From the NCBI RefSeq assembly GCF_016862435.1, contig NZ_BOMY01000047.1, positions 47,107-111,106 on the forward strand: a stretch of DNA of 64,000 bases, in the 5' to 3' direction. Shown in pieces: positions 32,851 through 41,624 of the stretch. Under the pieces are notes generated by a model. The model had not been told where the DNA came from, searched no databases, and saw only the letters and a program-made list of their open reading frames with translations. This DNA is from Paractinoplanes tereljensis (GTDB taxonomy: Bacteria > Actinomycetota > Actinomycetes > Mycobacteriales > Micromonosporaceae). A program made the position numbers and the translations under genes. Numbering within the stretch: the first letter of the stretch is position 1; every line of letters begins with the position of its first letter.

Positions 32851-33581
32851 CCAGGTCGGAGTCGCGCTTTCGCCGCCTGCTTGCGCTCTACCCCAAAGGC
32901 CACCGCGAGGAGTACGGCGAGGAGATGCTCGGCGTCCTGCTGGCCGACGGCCGCACCGGCCCGGGCGTGACCGCCGACCTGGTGCGGGGTGCCCTCGGCG
33001 CCCGGTTCCGGCAGGCGTCCACCTCGTTGCGCGAAGCGTTGCGGGACGAGGGGTGGCGGCACGTGGCGTACCCGGTGCATTTCTTCGGCTCGCTCCTGCT
33101 GCTGGCCGTGGCCGTCGGGCGATTCGCGATGGCGATCCTGACGATGGTCCGGCGGCCGGACTACGACATCTCCCCGTTCTACGGGGTCGACCTGGTCGGC
33201 GCACTCGGCTGGGCGGTCGCGGTGACCGGTGCCGTGCTGGGCGTCCGGCTGCTCGGGGTGGTGGGCGCGGCGGCCGGACTGGCCGGCGAGGTCGTCGTCC
33301 CGTTCCGCGATGCGCAGGTCCTCAACCCGTCGTCCTGGATCATCGTGGCCGCGACGGTGGTGCTGATCGCGGCCGCGGTGTCGGTCCGGCGGGCCGCACC
33401 GCGCGGCTGGCGGTTCGTGACGGCGGCCGGGGTGGTGCTGATCGCCCAGGGCTTGGCGCCGTTCGGGCTACACGTGCCGATGTTCGGCCTGGTCCCGGTA
33501 CTGGCGGTGATCGCTGTCGGCGCGCCCGGTCTGGGCCGGCGGTTTCGGGGCCTGATACCGCGGACAAGTAAGGGGGCATGA
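32847..33581 (+). CDS. Multi-pass membrane protein of PadR-linked type
   Basis: This 244-residue protein has a cytoplasmic N-terminus (RFRRLLALYPKGHREEYGEEMLGVL, about residues 7-31). Such sequence is common in membrane proteins coded after PadR regulators in actinobacteria. Five to six hydrophobic helices follow between residues 70 and 235. Start and stop overlap both neighbours by 4 nt. Its role is unknown. Most relatives are simply annotated as hypothetical membrane or permease-prefix proteins. Confidence 0.75.
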   Translation: MTRSESRFRRLLALYPKGHREEYGEEMLGVLLADGRTGPGVTADLVRGALGARFRQASTSLREALRDEGWRHVAYPVHFFGSLLLLAVAVGRFAMAILTMVRRPDYDISPFYGVDLVGALGWAVAVTGAVLGVRLLGVVGAAAGLAGEVVVPFRDAQVLNPSSWIIVAATVVLIAAAVSVRRAAPRGWRFVTAAGVVLIAQGLAPFGLHVPMFGLVPVLAVIAVGAPGLGRRFRGLIPRTSKGA

Positions 33582-35224
33582 GTGACCGCTGGTATCAGAA
33601 AGCCGTCGTCTACTGCCTCGACATCGACACGTTCGCCGACTCGAACGGCGATGGCGTCGGCGATATCCGCGGCCTGATCGGCCGGCTCGACTATCTCGCC
33701 CGGCTCGGTGTCACCTGCCTGTGGCTCAACCCGATCCACCCGACCCCGGGCCGCGACGACGGGTACGACGTGGAGGACTTCTACAACGTCGACCCGCGAC
33801 TGGGCACCCTCGGCGACTTCGCCGAACTGTTGCACGCGGCGGGCAACCTCGGCATCAAGGTGATCATCGACCTGGTCGTGAACCACACCTCCGACCAGCA
33901 CCCGTGGTTCCAGTCGGCCCGTTCGTCGCCGGATTCGCCGTACCGTGACTGGTATGTCTGGGCGGACAGCGCGCCGTCCGACCGCCACCAGGGCATGGTT
34001 TTCCCGGGCGAGCAGGGCGAGACCTGGTCGTTCGACCGCACCGCGAAGCTCTGGTATTACCACCGCTTCTACAAGTTCCAGCCGGACCTCAACATCAAGA
34101 ACCCCGAGGTCCGCGAGGAGATCAAGAAGATCTGCGCGTTCTGGCTGCAGCTCGGGGTGGCCGGGTTCCGGATGGACGCGGTGCCGTTCATCATCGAGGA
34201 GACCGAACCGGGCAACCCGAACTCGCCCAAGGATCTCGACTACCTCACCGACCTGCGGCAGTACCTGCAGTGGCGCAAGGGCGACGCGGTCCTGCTGGCC
34301 GAGGCGAACGTCGAGCCCGACGAGCTGGTGAAGTTCTTCGGTGACACGGGCGGTTCGAACAACCGCATTCACATGCTCTTCGACTTCATGCTCAACGGTC
34401 AGCTGATCCTGGCGCTGGCCCGGCAGAACCCGGAGTCGATCATCGCGGCACTGCGCGAGACCCCGAAGCTGCCGGCCGGCGGCCAGTGGGCCACCTTCCT
34501 GCGCAACCACGACGAGATCGACCTGTCCCGGCTCACCGCCGACCAGCGCAACCACGTTTTCGCCGAGTTCGGCCCGGACGAGAACATGCAGCTGTACGGG
34601 CGGGGCATCCGGCGGCGGCTGGCCCCGATGCTGGGCGGCGACCGGCGCCGGCTCGAACTGGCCTACTCGCTGCAGTTCAGCCTGCGCGGCACCCCGGTGC
34701 TGCGCTACGGCGAGGAGCTCGGGATGGGCGACGACCTCCAGCAGGAGGGCCGCAACGCGATCCGCACCCCGATGCAGTGGTCGACGCTGCCGAACGCCGG
34801 CTTCTCCACCGCCGACCGCAAGAAGCTGATCCGTCCGGTGATCGAGAACGGCGAGTTCGGCTACGACAAGGTCAACGCGACCAAGCAGCGGCACGACCCG
34901 AAGTCCCTGCTGTCCTGGTTCGAGCGAATGATCCGGACCCTCCGGGAAGCGCCGGAGGTCGGCGCCGGGACCTGCACCCACGTCGACGTCCCGGTTCCCG
35001 AGGGCGTGCTGGTACACCGCGCCGACGACGCCACCGGTACCATGCTGTTTGTGCACAACCTGTGCACAAAGAATGCGGTCGTCGACCTCAGCTCGATCTA
35101 TGCCGACGCCGACTCGCCGAACGACGTTCTCGCCGACCGCGAGTACCCCGACCTGGGGAAATTCACCGAGGTAGCGGTCGCCGGGTATGGCTATCGGTGG
35201 ATCCGGCTGCGGCGTCGTTCGTGA
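33578..35224 (+). CDS. GH13 alpha-amylase-family enzyme, trehalose synthase-like
   Basis: This 548-residue cytoplasmic GH13 enzyme carries the nucleophile D200 in FRMDAVPF, the acid/base E242 in LLAEANV and the transition-state Asp D312 in LRNHDEID. Region I is IDLVVNHTSDQHPWF. The N-terminal WYQKAVVYCLDIDTFADSNGDGVGD block and the Leu-Arg-Asn-His-Asp-Glu motif resemble trehalose synthase (maltose alpha-D-glucosyltransferase) and related isomerases. No signal peptide is present. The ATG overlaps the stop of the membrane protein gene. An alpha-glucosidase activity is the main alternative. Confidence 0.85.
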   Translation: MSDRWYQKAVVYCLDIDTFADSNGDGVGDIRGLIGRLDYLARLGVTCLWLNPIHPTPGRDDGYDVEDFYNVDPRLGTLGDFAELLHAAGNLGIKVIIDLVVNHTSDQHPWFQSARSSPDSPYRDWYVWADSAPSDRHQGMVFPGEQGETWSFDRTAKLWYYHRFYKFQPDLNIKNPEVREEIKKICAFWLQLGVAGFRMDAVPFIIEETEPGNPNSPKDLDYLTDLRQYLQWRKGDAVLLAEANVEPDELVKFFGDTGGSNNRIHMLFDFMLNGQLILALARQNPESIIAALRETPKLPAGGQWATFLRNHDEIDLSRLTADQRNHVFAEFGPDENMQLYGRGIRRRLAPMLGGDRRRLELAYSLQFSLRGTPVLRYGEELGMGDDLQQEGRNAIRTPMQWSTLPNAGFSTADRKKLIRPVIENGEFGYDKVNATKQRHDPKSLLSWFERMIRTLREAPEVGAGTCTHVDVPVPEGVLVHRADDATGTMLFVHNLCTKNAVVDLSSIYADADSPNDVLADREYPDLGKFTEVAVAGYGYRWIRLRRRS

Positions 35225-35273
35225 GCCGGGTTAAAGTCGGCCGTCGGCGCAGAGATCACTACCGGAGGCCGCA

Positions 35274-36038
35274 ATGTCGCAGTCCGCACCCACCCGCGTA
35301 GCCATCGTCACCGGAGCCGCCCGAGGGATCGGTGAGGCCACCGCCCGCAAGCTCGCCGCCGACGGACTGGCCGTCGCCGTCGTCGACCTCGACGAGGGCG
35401 CCTGCGCCAACACGGTGACCGCGATCCACGACGCCGGTGGCACCGCGCTGGCGGTCGGCGCCGACGTCTCCGACCCGGTGCAGGTCGCCGCGGCCACCGA
35501 GAAGGTGGTCGCCGAGCTGGGCGCGCCGACCGTGCTGGTCAACAACGCCGGCGTGCTGCGCGACAACCTGCTGTTCAAGATGACCGAGGACGACTGGGAG
35601 ACCGTGATGGCGGTCCACCTGCGCGGCGCGTTCCTGTTCAGCCGGGCCGTGCAGAAGCACATGGTGGACGCGGGCTGGGGCCGCATCGTCAGCCTCTCCA
35701 GCACCTCGGCCCTGGGCAACCGGGGTCAGGCCAACTACTCGGCGGCCAAGGCCGGCCTGCAGGGCTTCACCAAGACCATCGCGATCGAGCTGGGCCGCTA
35801 CGGCATCACCGCCAACGCCGTCGCGCCGGGATTCATCGTCACCGACATGACCGCGGCCACCGCGGCCCGGGTCGGGGTCGATTTCACCGATTTCGAGAAG
35901 GCCGCGATCAGTCAGATCCCGGTCGGCCGGTCGGGTCGTCCCGAAGACGTCGCGAACACCGTATCCTTCCTCGTCAGTGAGGGCGCCGGGTTCGTCTCGG
36001 GACAGGTCATCTACGTGGCTGGTGGCCCGCGCGACTAG
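35274..36038 (+). CDS. Short-chain dehydrogenase/reductase, FabG-like
   Basis: This 254-residue NAD(P)-dependent oxidoreductase has the cofactor motif TGAARGIGEA (TGxxxGxG) at about 15. NNAGV lies near 88, and the catalytic Ser precedes NYSAAKAG, which holds the YxxxK pair near 158. The C-terminus GFVSGQVIYVAGG is of the 3-oxoacyl-ACP-reductase type. GGAGG is placed before the ATG. It is not beside other fatty-acid genes, so the real substrate could be another ketone or alcohol. Confidence 0.88.
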   Translation: MSQSAPTRVAIVTGAARGIGEATARKLAADGLAVAVVDLDEGACANTVTAIHDAGGTALAVGADVSDPVQVAAATEKVVAELGAPTVLVNNAGVLRDNLLFKMTEDDWETVMAVHLRGAFLFSRAVQKHMVDAGWGRIVSLSSTSALGNRGQANYSAAKAGLQGFTKTIAIELGRYGITANAVAPGFIVTDMTAATAARVGVDFTDFEKAAISQIPVGRSGRPEDVANTVSFLVSEGAGFVSGQVIYVAGGPRD

Positions 36039-36061
36039 TTGCTGAGGGGCGCTACAAAGAG

Positions 36062-36481
36062 ATGATGAATCGACGCATGACCTCCCGCAGCGTCTCGCTG
36101 ACCGGCACATTTCTGTTGCTGGCGGCGGGCGGCGCGGCGGCCTGCGACAGCGGCAATCAATATCAGGACGAAGGCTTCTACTGCGCCGACCAGAACGGTG
36201 TGATCGTCGACGAGGACCTCTGCGACGACGACAACTACCACTCGTCCGGCGGGATCTACCCCTATTACCTCTGGCACTCGCCGTCCTACGGGCGGGGTTA
36301 CTCGGTGGGCAGCAGGCTTCCGTCCGGGGGCAGCAAGTTCGCCTATAACGACAAGGCGTCACGCGCGTCGTTCGGTCTGCCGTCCAGCGGCAAGATCGGC
36401 AACGGCACGGTCAAGACGAGTGTGGTCGGCAAGGGCGGGAGCGGCAGCTCGTCCTCGTCCGGTAAGAAGTCCGGCAGCTGA
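36062..36481 (+). CDS. Small lipoprotein, YgiB-like in position
   Basis: This 139-residue exported lipoprotein has a signal sequence with lipobox AAAC near residue 28. An acidic, cysteine-containing segment follows (residues about 29-60, with FYCADQNG and DLCDDDN), then a Gly/Ser/Tyr-rich tail ending in poly-Ser and Lys. It ends 2 nt before a glutathionylspermidine-synthase-family gene. In E. coli the same arrangement is ygiB (lipoprotein)-ygiC (ligase), so the two are probably partners in the envelope. Sequence similarity to YgiB itself is not clear to me. Confidence 0.75.
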   Translation: MMNRRMTSRSVSLTGTFLLLAAGGAAACDSGNQYQDEGFYCADQNGVIVDEDLCDDDNYHSSGGIYPYYLWHSPSYGRGYSVGSRLPSGGSKFAYNDKASRASFGLPSSGKIGNGTVKTSVVGKGGSGSSSSSGKKSGS

Positions 36482-36483
36482 CC

Positions 36484-37947
36484 ATGCGCCGCGTTCCTTA
36501 TGGTCCGGTCCGAGACGGGTGGAAACTCACCAATTACAGTCTCGGACTGACCTACAACGACACCGAACTGCCCGACGGGACGATGATCTCGTACTGGCAG
36601 GAGGGTCCGTACTACGACTTCACGGCGGCCGAGATCGAGGAACTCGAATCGGCCACCGCGATCGTCTTCGCGATGTGCCTCGAGGCCGGCGACTGGATGG
36701 TCCGGCAGTGCCCGCGACACACCGTCCAGGGCCGCCGGGACGGCTTCTTCGCCTCGGTGTGCAACCCGCAGAGCTGCTTCCTCGCCAAGATCGGCATTCC
36801 CGAGTTCGCGCACGAGCAGATCATCCGCACCTGGTTCGACGGTGACGCGGAAACCTGGACGCATTACGACAAAGACCCAGATATGCGTACGCCGATGCAG
36901 ACCCCGGACTTCTCGCCGAGCGTCTACGGCCGCTTCGATTTCTGGTACAACGGCGCCGGCACCACGCCCAAGCTGCTCGAGTTCAACGCCCAGACGCCGA
37001 CGTCGCTGGTCGAGAGCGCGGTCATCCAGTGGCACTGGGTCGACCAGACCGGCGTGACCCAGCACGAGTGGCGGCAGTGGAACTCGATCCACGACCGCCT
37101 GGTCGGCTGGGAGGCGGCCGACGGCGAGCCGGCCAACCCGGGCGCCTGGCGCCGCAACATCAACAAGTTGCGCGAGGCCCGCACGTGGCTGCCGGAAAAG
37201 CCAAAGATCTTCTTTGCGTACGAGACGAGCGAGACATCCGGCGAGGATCGGATGAACGTCGCCTACCTGATGTCGACCGCCGAGGAGGCCGGTTACCCGG
37301 TCGAGCTGATCGCGATGAGCCAGATCGGCTGGGACGTGGCCGGCGATCGGGTGCTCTTCGTGCCCGAGCCCGGCCGGGAGGACAAAGCCCAGCCGATCGA
37401 CATCATCTTCATGCTCTACCCGTGGGAATGGTTCTGGACCGAAGAGGGCGGCAAGGGCTTCTTCCGCAACATGGCCGACCCGACCAAGCACGGCACGGTC
37501 TGGATCGAGCCGCCCTACAAGGCCGCGCTGCTCGGCAACAAGGCCCTGCTGCCGGTGCTGTGGAAGCTGTTCGGCGACGACCCGGAACGCAGTAAATACC
37601 TGCTGCCGTCCTACTTCGCCGGCTCGGCCGGCGCGGCCACGCTCAAGAGCTATGCGAAAAAACCGGTGTGGGGCCGGGAGGGCGGTTCGGTCACGCTGGT
37701 CGGCGACGGCCAGGTGATCACCGAAAACCCCTCCGAGTACGGCGCGGACGGCCTGTTCGTGGTGCAGGAACTGTGCGAGCTGCCATCCTTCGACGGCCTT
37801 GAGGGTACGGTTCATCCGGTGATCGGCGCCTGGCTCATCGACGGTGAACCGGCCGGCATGGGCATCCGTGAGGGGCTCGGCACCGACGGCCTGGTCACCA
37901 AGGACCGCTGCTACTTCGTCCCGCACACGGTCGAGGCCGACGCTTGA
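36484..37947 (+). CDS. Glutathionylspermidine synthase family protein (ATP-grasp, YgiC-like)
   Basis: This 487-residue ATP-grasp ligase resembles the C-terminal synthetase domain of glutathionylspermidine synthase. Conserved blocks include RFDFWYNGAGTTPKLLEFNAQTPTSL (substrate/metal region, about 155-180) and IIFMLYPWEWFW. The ATP-site region is TVWIEPPYKAALLGNKALLPVLW, and YFVPHTVEA ends the protein. No amidase domain is fused, so it cannot hydrolyse the amide it would make. E. coli YgiC has the same single-domain build and an uncertain substrate. It is preceded by a lipoprotein gene and followed by a phosphatase whose TTG start overlaps its stop. Confidence 0.88.
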   Translation: MRRVPYGPVRDGWKLTNYSLGLTYNDTELPDGTMISYWQEGPYYDFTAAEIEELESATAIVFAMCLEAGDWMVRQCPRHTVQGRRDGFFASVCNPQSCFLAKIGIPEFAHEQIIRTWFDGDAETWTHYDKDPDMRTPMQTPDFSPSVYGRFDFWYNGAGTTPKLLEFNAQTPTSLVESAVIQWHWVDQTGVTQHEWRQWNSIHDRLVGWEAADGEPANPGAWRRNINKLREARTWLPEKPKIFFAYETSETSGEDRMNVAYLMSTAEEAGYPVELIAMSQIGWDVAGDRVLFVPEPGREDKAQPIDIIFMLYPWEWFWTEEGGKGFFRNMADPTKHGTVWIEPPYKAALLGNKALLPVLWKLFGDDPERSKYLLPSYFAGSAGAATLKSYAKKPVWGREGGSVTLVGDGQVITENPSEYGADGLFVVQELCELPSFDGLEGTVHPVIGAWLIDGEPAGMGIREGLGTDGLVTKDRCYFVPHTVEADA

Positions 37948-39707
37948 GCGTGCCCGACGTGCCGTTGTCGCCACCGAGCGACGATCGGCTCACCGCACTT
38001 GCCCGGACCGGTCTGGGGGCCGAACCCGACCCGGCGTTCGACCGCTTCGCCGACCTGGTGCGGCGCGTGCTGAACGTGCCGGTCGCCCTGGTCAGCCTGG
38101 TCGAGGCCGACCGGCAGGTGTTCCCGGGCGCGGGCGGCCTGGCCGAGTCCTGGCAGAAAAGCCGGGAGACTCCGCTGTCGCATTCGTTCTGCCAACTGGT
38201 GGTGACCACGGCCGCGCCGCTGGTGGTCGAGGACGCCCGCACCGATCCGCGGGTGACCGGCAACCCGGCCATCGTCGACCTCGAGGTCGTGGCCTACGCC
38301 GGCATGCCGCTCACCGATGACACCGGGCAGGTTCTCGGCTCGCTGTGCGCGATCGACTCGGCCCCCCGGGAGTGGTCGTCGAGCGACCTGGCGATGCTGT
38401 CCGACCTGGCCGCGGCGTGCTCGGACACGCTGCGACTGCGGATCGCCACGCAGACCGCCCGGCGCCGGGAGAGCCGGGCCGGGGTCGCCTTCGGCCGCAG
38501 CCAGCTTCTGCTGCGGGCGAGCGTCTCGCTGGCTAACACCAGCACCCTCGACGACATCGTGAGCGTCGTCCGCGAGCTGGTGACCGGCTCGCTCGACCCG
38601 GCCTACGTCGGGGTCTCGCTGCGGGACGGGGCCGGCCGGGTTACCCTGCGGTCCGGCCAGGCGCTGCCGCCGACGGTCGCCGCGCGGTGGAACCGCTACC
38701 CCGGTAGTGCCACCACCCCGACCGGGCTGGCCATCCGGCACGGCGTCCTGGTGCTGCTGCCCGACCTGGAGGCGGTCCGCGCCCAGGCGCCGGACTCGGT
38801 CGCGACGTTCGTCGAGATGGGCTGGCAGTCGGCGGTCAGCGTCCCGTTGCTCGGCGCGGCCGGCCCGATCGGGGCGCTGACCCTGGTCTGGAACGAGCCG
38901 TACGCCCTCGACGACATCGAACAGGCGGTGCTCGCGGCGCTGGCCGGCTACGTCGCCCAGGCGCTGCAACGAGCCGACTACCTGAGCGCGCAGAAGAACA
39001 CGGCCGAGGTCCTGCAGCGGGCGCTGCTCTCCGAACTGCCGGACGGGGCCCCGTTCGAGCTGGCCGCCCGCTACGAACCGGCCGCCCGCGGCGAACACGT
39101 CGGCGGCGACTGGTACGACGCGGTCCGGCTGGAGGCCAACCATCTCGCCCTGGTCGTCGGCGACGTCACCGGGCACGACATGCGGGCCGCCGCCCTGATG
39201 GGCCGGCTGCGCAGCAAGATGCGGCTCCTGATGGTCGACCGGCACGAGCCGCCGGCCGCGTTGTTGCGCCGCCTGGACGCCGCCAACCAGGCCCTCGGCG
39301 ACCGGATCGCGGCGACCGCGGTGCTCGCCTACCTCTACCCCGACCCCGGCGCCGACGGCCACCAGCTGCACTGGTCCAACGCCGGGCATCCCAGCCCGCT
39401 GCTGGTCACCGACGGCGGCCTGACCGTGCTCACCGGCCGCGACCCGCTGCTGGGCGTGCTGCGCCGCACCCCGCGGACCAGCCACACCCGGCACGTGCCG
39501 CCGGGCTCGACCGTGCTGTTCTACACCGACGGCCTGATCGAAACCCGCGCCGACGTCTGGGACGACCGCGAACAGCTGCTGTGCGACCTGCTGACCGGCC
39601 TGGCCACCCTGCCGCTCCCCGACCTGCTGGACCGCCTGTACCGAGAGCTGGCCGGCGACAACCACGAGGACGACGTAGCCCTCCTAGCGGTCCGCACGCC
39701 CTGCTAG
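37944..39707 (+). CDS. PP2C/SpoIIE serine phosphatase with two GAF domains (RsbU-like)
   Basis: This 587-residue signalling phosphatase has a first GAF domain (about 25-170, with SHSFCQLVV and YAGMPLTD) and a second (about 185-345). A PP2C-type SpoIIE domain (about 370-585) carries the metal aspartates in GGDWYDAV, VVGDVTGHD and NHEDDVALL. Such enzymes dephosphorylate STAS-domain anti-anti-sigma factors and so free a sigma factor. STAS proteins at 45575 and 62678 are candidates in this window. TTG 37944 overlaps the upstream stop; GTG 37950 is an alternative. The stop codon lies inside the repeat element at 39703. Confidence 0.9.
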   Translation: MSVPDVPLSPPSDDRLTALARTGLGAEPDPAFDRFADLVRRVLNVPVALVSLVEADRQVFPGAGGLAESWQKSRETPLSHSFCQLVVTTAAPLVVEDARTDPRVTGNPAIVDLEVVAYAGMPLTDDTGQVLGSLCAIDSAPREWSSSDLAMLSDLAAACSDTLRLRIATQTARRRESRAGVAFGRSQLLLRASVSLANTSTLDDIVSVVRELVTGSLDPAYVGVSLRDGAGRVTLRSGQALPPTVAARWNRYPGSATTPTGLAIRHGVLVLLPDLEAVRAQAPDSVATFVEMGWQSAVSVPLLGAAGPIGALTLVWNEPYALDDIEQAVLAALAGYVAQALQRADYLSAQKNTAEVLQRALLSELPDGAPFELAARYEPAARGEHVGGDWYDAVRLEANHLALVVGDVTGHDMRAAALMGRLRSKMRLLMVDRHEPPAALLRRLDAANQALGDRIAATAVLAYLYPDPGADGHQLHWSNAGHPSPLLVTDGGLTVLTGRDPLLGVLRRTPRTSHTRHVPPGSTVLFYTDGLIETRADVWDDREQLLCDLLTGLATLPLPDLLDRLYRELAGDNHEDDVALLAVRTPC

Positions 39708-39826
39708 CTGGCTCCGCTTCGCTCCGCGGGCAATCGCCCCGCTGATGAGGAGGAAGCCGATTTCCTGGCACCGCACACCCCGCGGCGACAGAAAATCGAC
39801 TGCCTCCTCATCAGCGGGGCGATTGC
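39703..39826. repeat. Intergenic leader-plus-hairpin element, copy B
   Basis: The leader at 39703-39730 matches copy A at 27 of 28 positions and begins at the phosphatase stop codon. It runs directly into a perfect 24-bp stem (39730-39753 with 39803-39826). The stem continues imperfectly inward through GCCGATTT against AAATCGAC. The loop core ACCCCGCGGCG resembles that of copy A, while the arms are unrelated to those of copy A. It lies between convergent genes and can end both transcripts. Confidence 0.8.
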
Positions 39827-39858
39827 GGGCAGTTCCGTGGTACCACCCTGCGCGGATA

Positions 39859-40290
39859 TCAGCTCTGCGGCCTATGGCGCCAGATCCACCAGAGGCCGAT
39901 GAACGGGAGCACCAGGGGCACATAGCCGTAGCCGCTGCCGTAGTGCGACCACACCGTGTCGTCCGGGAAAGCGACCGCGTCGGCGACGCTCAGGGTGCCG
40001 ACGATCAGCACGCCGAGCAGCTCGATGCTGCAGCTCACCAGGGCGATCAGGCGGCCGCGCTCGCCGCCGACGGCCAGGCCGACCGTCGCCGAGATGTAGA
40101 CCAGGCCGGCCACCGCGGACAGCAGGTAGGCCAGCCGGGCCTCGGAGAAGTGGGTGGCGATCTGGACCAGGGCGCGGGCGCTCGCCGACAGCGCGAAGAC
40201 GCCGTAGACGAACAGCAGCAGGCGGCCGAGGCCGGTGTTCAGCGCGGCGTCGGCCGGCCGGGTGCGGGTGGGAGCGGGTGAGTCAGGCAA
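39859..40290 (-). CDS. Four-helix membrane protein
   Basis: This 143-residue integral membrane protein begins at TTG 40290. Hydrophobic segments lie near residues 22-42, 54-76, 80-102 and 118-137, and the short tail ends WRHRPQS. The sequence shows no motif I recognise. Its start overlaps the end of another small membrane protein gene by 8 nt, so the two are co-transcribed and may act together. It is convergent with the phosphatase gene, with the repeat element between. Confidence 0.65.
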   Translation of the reverse strand: MPDSPAPTRTRPADAALNTGLGRLLLFVYGVFALSASARALVQIATHFSEARLAYLLSAVAGLVYISATVGLAVGGERGRLIALVSCSIELLGVLIVGTLSVADAVAFPDDTVWSHYGSGYGYVPLVLPFIGLWWIWRHRPQS

Positions 40291-40648
40291 CGGTCACCGA
40301 CGCAATCTGCTGCAGCCGCAGCACCAGGACCGGCAGCACCAGGCAGGCGACGCCGAGGATCAGGTTGCCCCACCGGGTCGGCTCCATCCGGGCCAGGTAG
40401 ATCGCGGTGGGGCCGAACGCGATCGTAGTGATCAGATAGCCGCCGAAGGTAGCGGTATCGGACGGCCGATGATCACCGAAGAGGCCGACCACGGCGACCA
40501 GCACAAGCACCGCGACCAGCACGCTGACCGCGGCCGTGGCCAGCAGGTCGAAGCGGCTGGGCGCCCGGTTGAGCGCGGCCCGCAGCAGGAGCCAGGCCGC
40601 GAGCACGAGGGCGACGACGATCGTCGCAACCGACAGGGGACCGTTCAC
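40283..40648 (-). CDS. Small membrane protein
   Basis: This 121-residue protein from GTG 40648 has four hydrophobic stretches (LSVATIVVALVLAAWLLLRA, LLATAAVSVLVAVLVLVAVVGLF, GYLITTIAFGPTAIYLA, LILGVACLVLPVLVLRL). It belongs to an operon with the gene at 39859 and diverges from the oxidoreductase at 40719 with about 70 bp between. I do not recognise the family. GTG 40648 was chosen because the first helix starts right after it. Confidence 0.6.
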   Translation of the reverse strand: MNGPLSVATIVVALVLAAWLLLRAALNRAPSRFDLLATAAVSVLVAVLVLVAVVGLFGDHRPSDTATFGGYLITTIAFGPTAIYLARMEPTRWGNLILGVACLVLPVLVLRLQQIASVTVA

Positions 40649-40718
40649 CCGGCACAGCGTACTGATGGTCGTCGGCCTGATAGCTTGCGGTCGGGCACCA
40701 AGAGAGGCAGGCCGCACC

Positions 40719-41624
40719 ATGCGCTTCGGACTATTCGGCACGGGACCCTGGGCGCACCTCGCGCACGCACCGGCACTGGCGGAACACCCCGATGTCGAGC
40801 TTGTCGGGGTCTGGGGCCGCAATCCCGACAAGGCGGCCGAGGTCGCCAAACAGTTCGGCGGCCGGCCGTACGCCGAGATCGACGAGCTGATCGCGGACGT
40901 CGACGCCGTCGCCATCGCCCTACCGCCGGACGTGCAGGCCCCGATCGCGCTCCGTGCCGCCAAGGCCGGCCGGCACCTGTTGCTCGACAAGCCGGTGGCG
41001 TTCACCGCGGCCGAGGCCGATGAGATCGCCGCCGCCGTGACCGAGCGCGACCTCGCCTCAGCGGTCTTCTTCACCCGGCGGCTGATGCCGCCGATCGCCG
41101 AGTTCCTGACCGAGGCCGCCGCGGCCGGCGGCTGGCGGGAGGCCCGGGTCGACCACCTCGGTTCGATCTTCACCGACGACAACCCGTTCGGCGCGTCCCC
41201 GTGGCGCAAGGAGAGCGGCGGCCTGTGGGACGTCGGCCCGCACGCGCTCGCCGTGCTGCTGCCGGTGCTCGGCCCGGTCGCCGAGGTGGCCGCGATGGCC
41301 GGCCCGCACGACATGACCCACGTGCTGCTGCGGCACACCGGCGGCGCGATCAGCACCCTGACCCTCTCGGTCGACGCCGCCCCGGCCGCCGCCCGCGAGG
41401 AGACGGTCTTCGCCGGCGAGGCCGGCATCCGCCCGGTCCCGGGCGCGCAGTGGCTGCCTACCGAGGCTCTCGGCCGGGCGATCGACCAGCTCCTGGCGGC
41501 GGCCGGCGGCGGACCGAAATCGGAGCTGGACGTCCGCTTCGGCGCCGAGGTGACCGCCATCCTGGAAGCAGCCCAGGAGGCGGCCACCACCGGCCGCACG
41601 GTCGCTATTCGCAGCGCCAGATAA
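40719..41624 (+). CDS. Gfo/Idh/MocA-family oxidoreductase
   Basis: This 301-residue NAD(P)-dependent oxidoreductase has an N-terminal Rossmann fold with LFGTGPWAH at residue 5 and the conserved LLLDKPVAFT (EKP-type motif, here DKP) near residue 90. The C-terminal half contains ESGGLWDVGPHALAVL, matching the GG-x-x-x-D-x-G-x-H substrate-binding motif. Members oxidise or reduce sugars and inositols. The substrate cannot be told. It overlaps the convergent gene at 41605 by 20 bp. Confidence 0.88.
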   Translation: MRFGLFGTGPWAHLAHAPALAEHPDVELVGVWGRNPDKAAEVAKQFGGRPYAEIDELIADVDAVAIALPPDVQAPIALRAAKAGRHLLLDKPVAFTAAEADEIAAAVTERDLASAVFFTRRLMPPIAEFLTEAAAAGGWREARVDHLGSIFTDDNPFGASPWRKESGGLWDVGPHALAVLLPVLGPVAEVAAMAGPHDMTHVLLRHTGGAISTLTLSVDAAPAAAREETVFAGEAGIRPVPGAQWLPTEALGRAIDQLLAAAGGGPKSELDVRFGAEVTAILEAAQEAATTGRTVAIRSAR

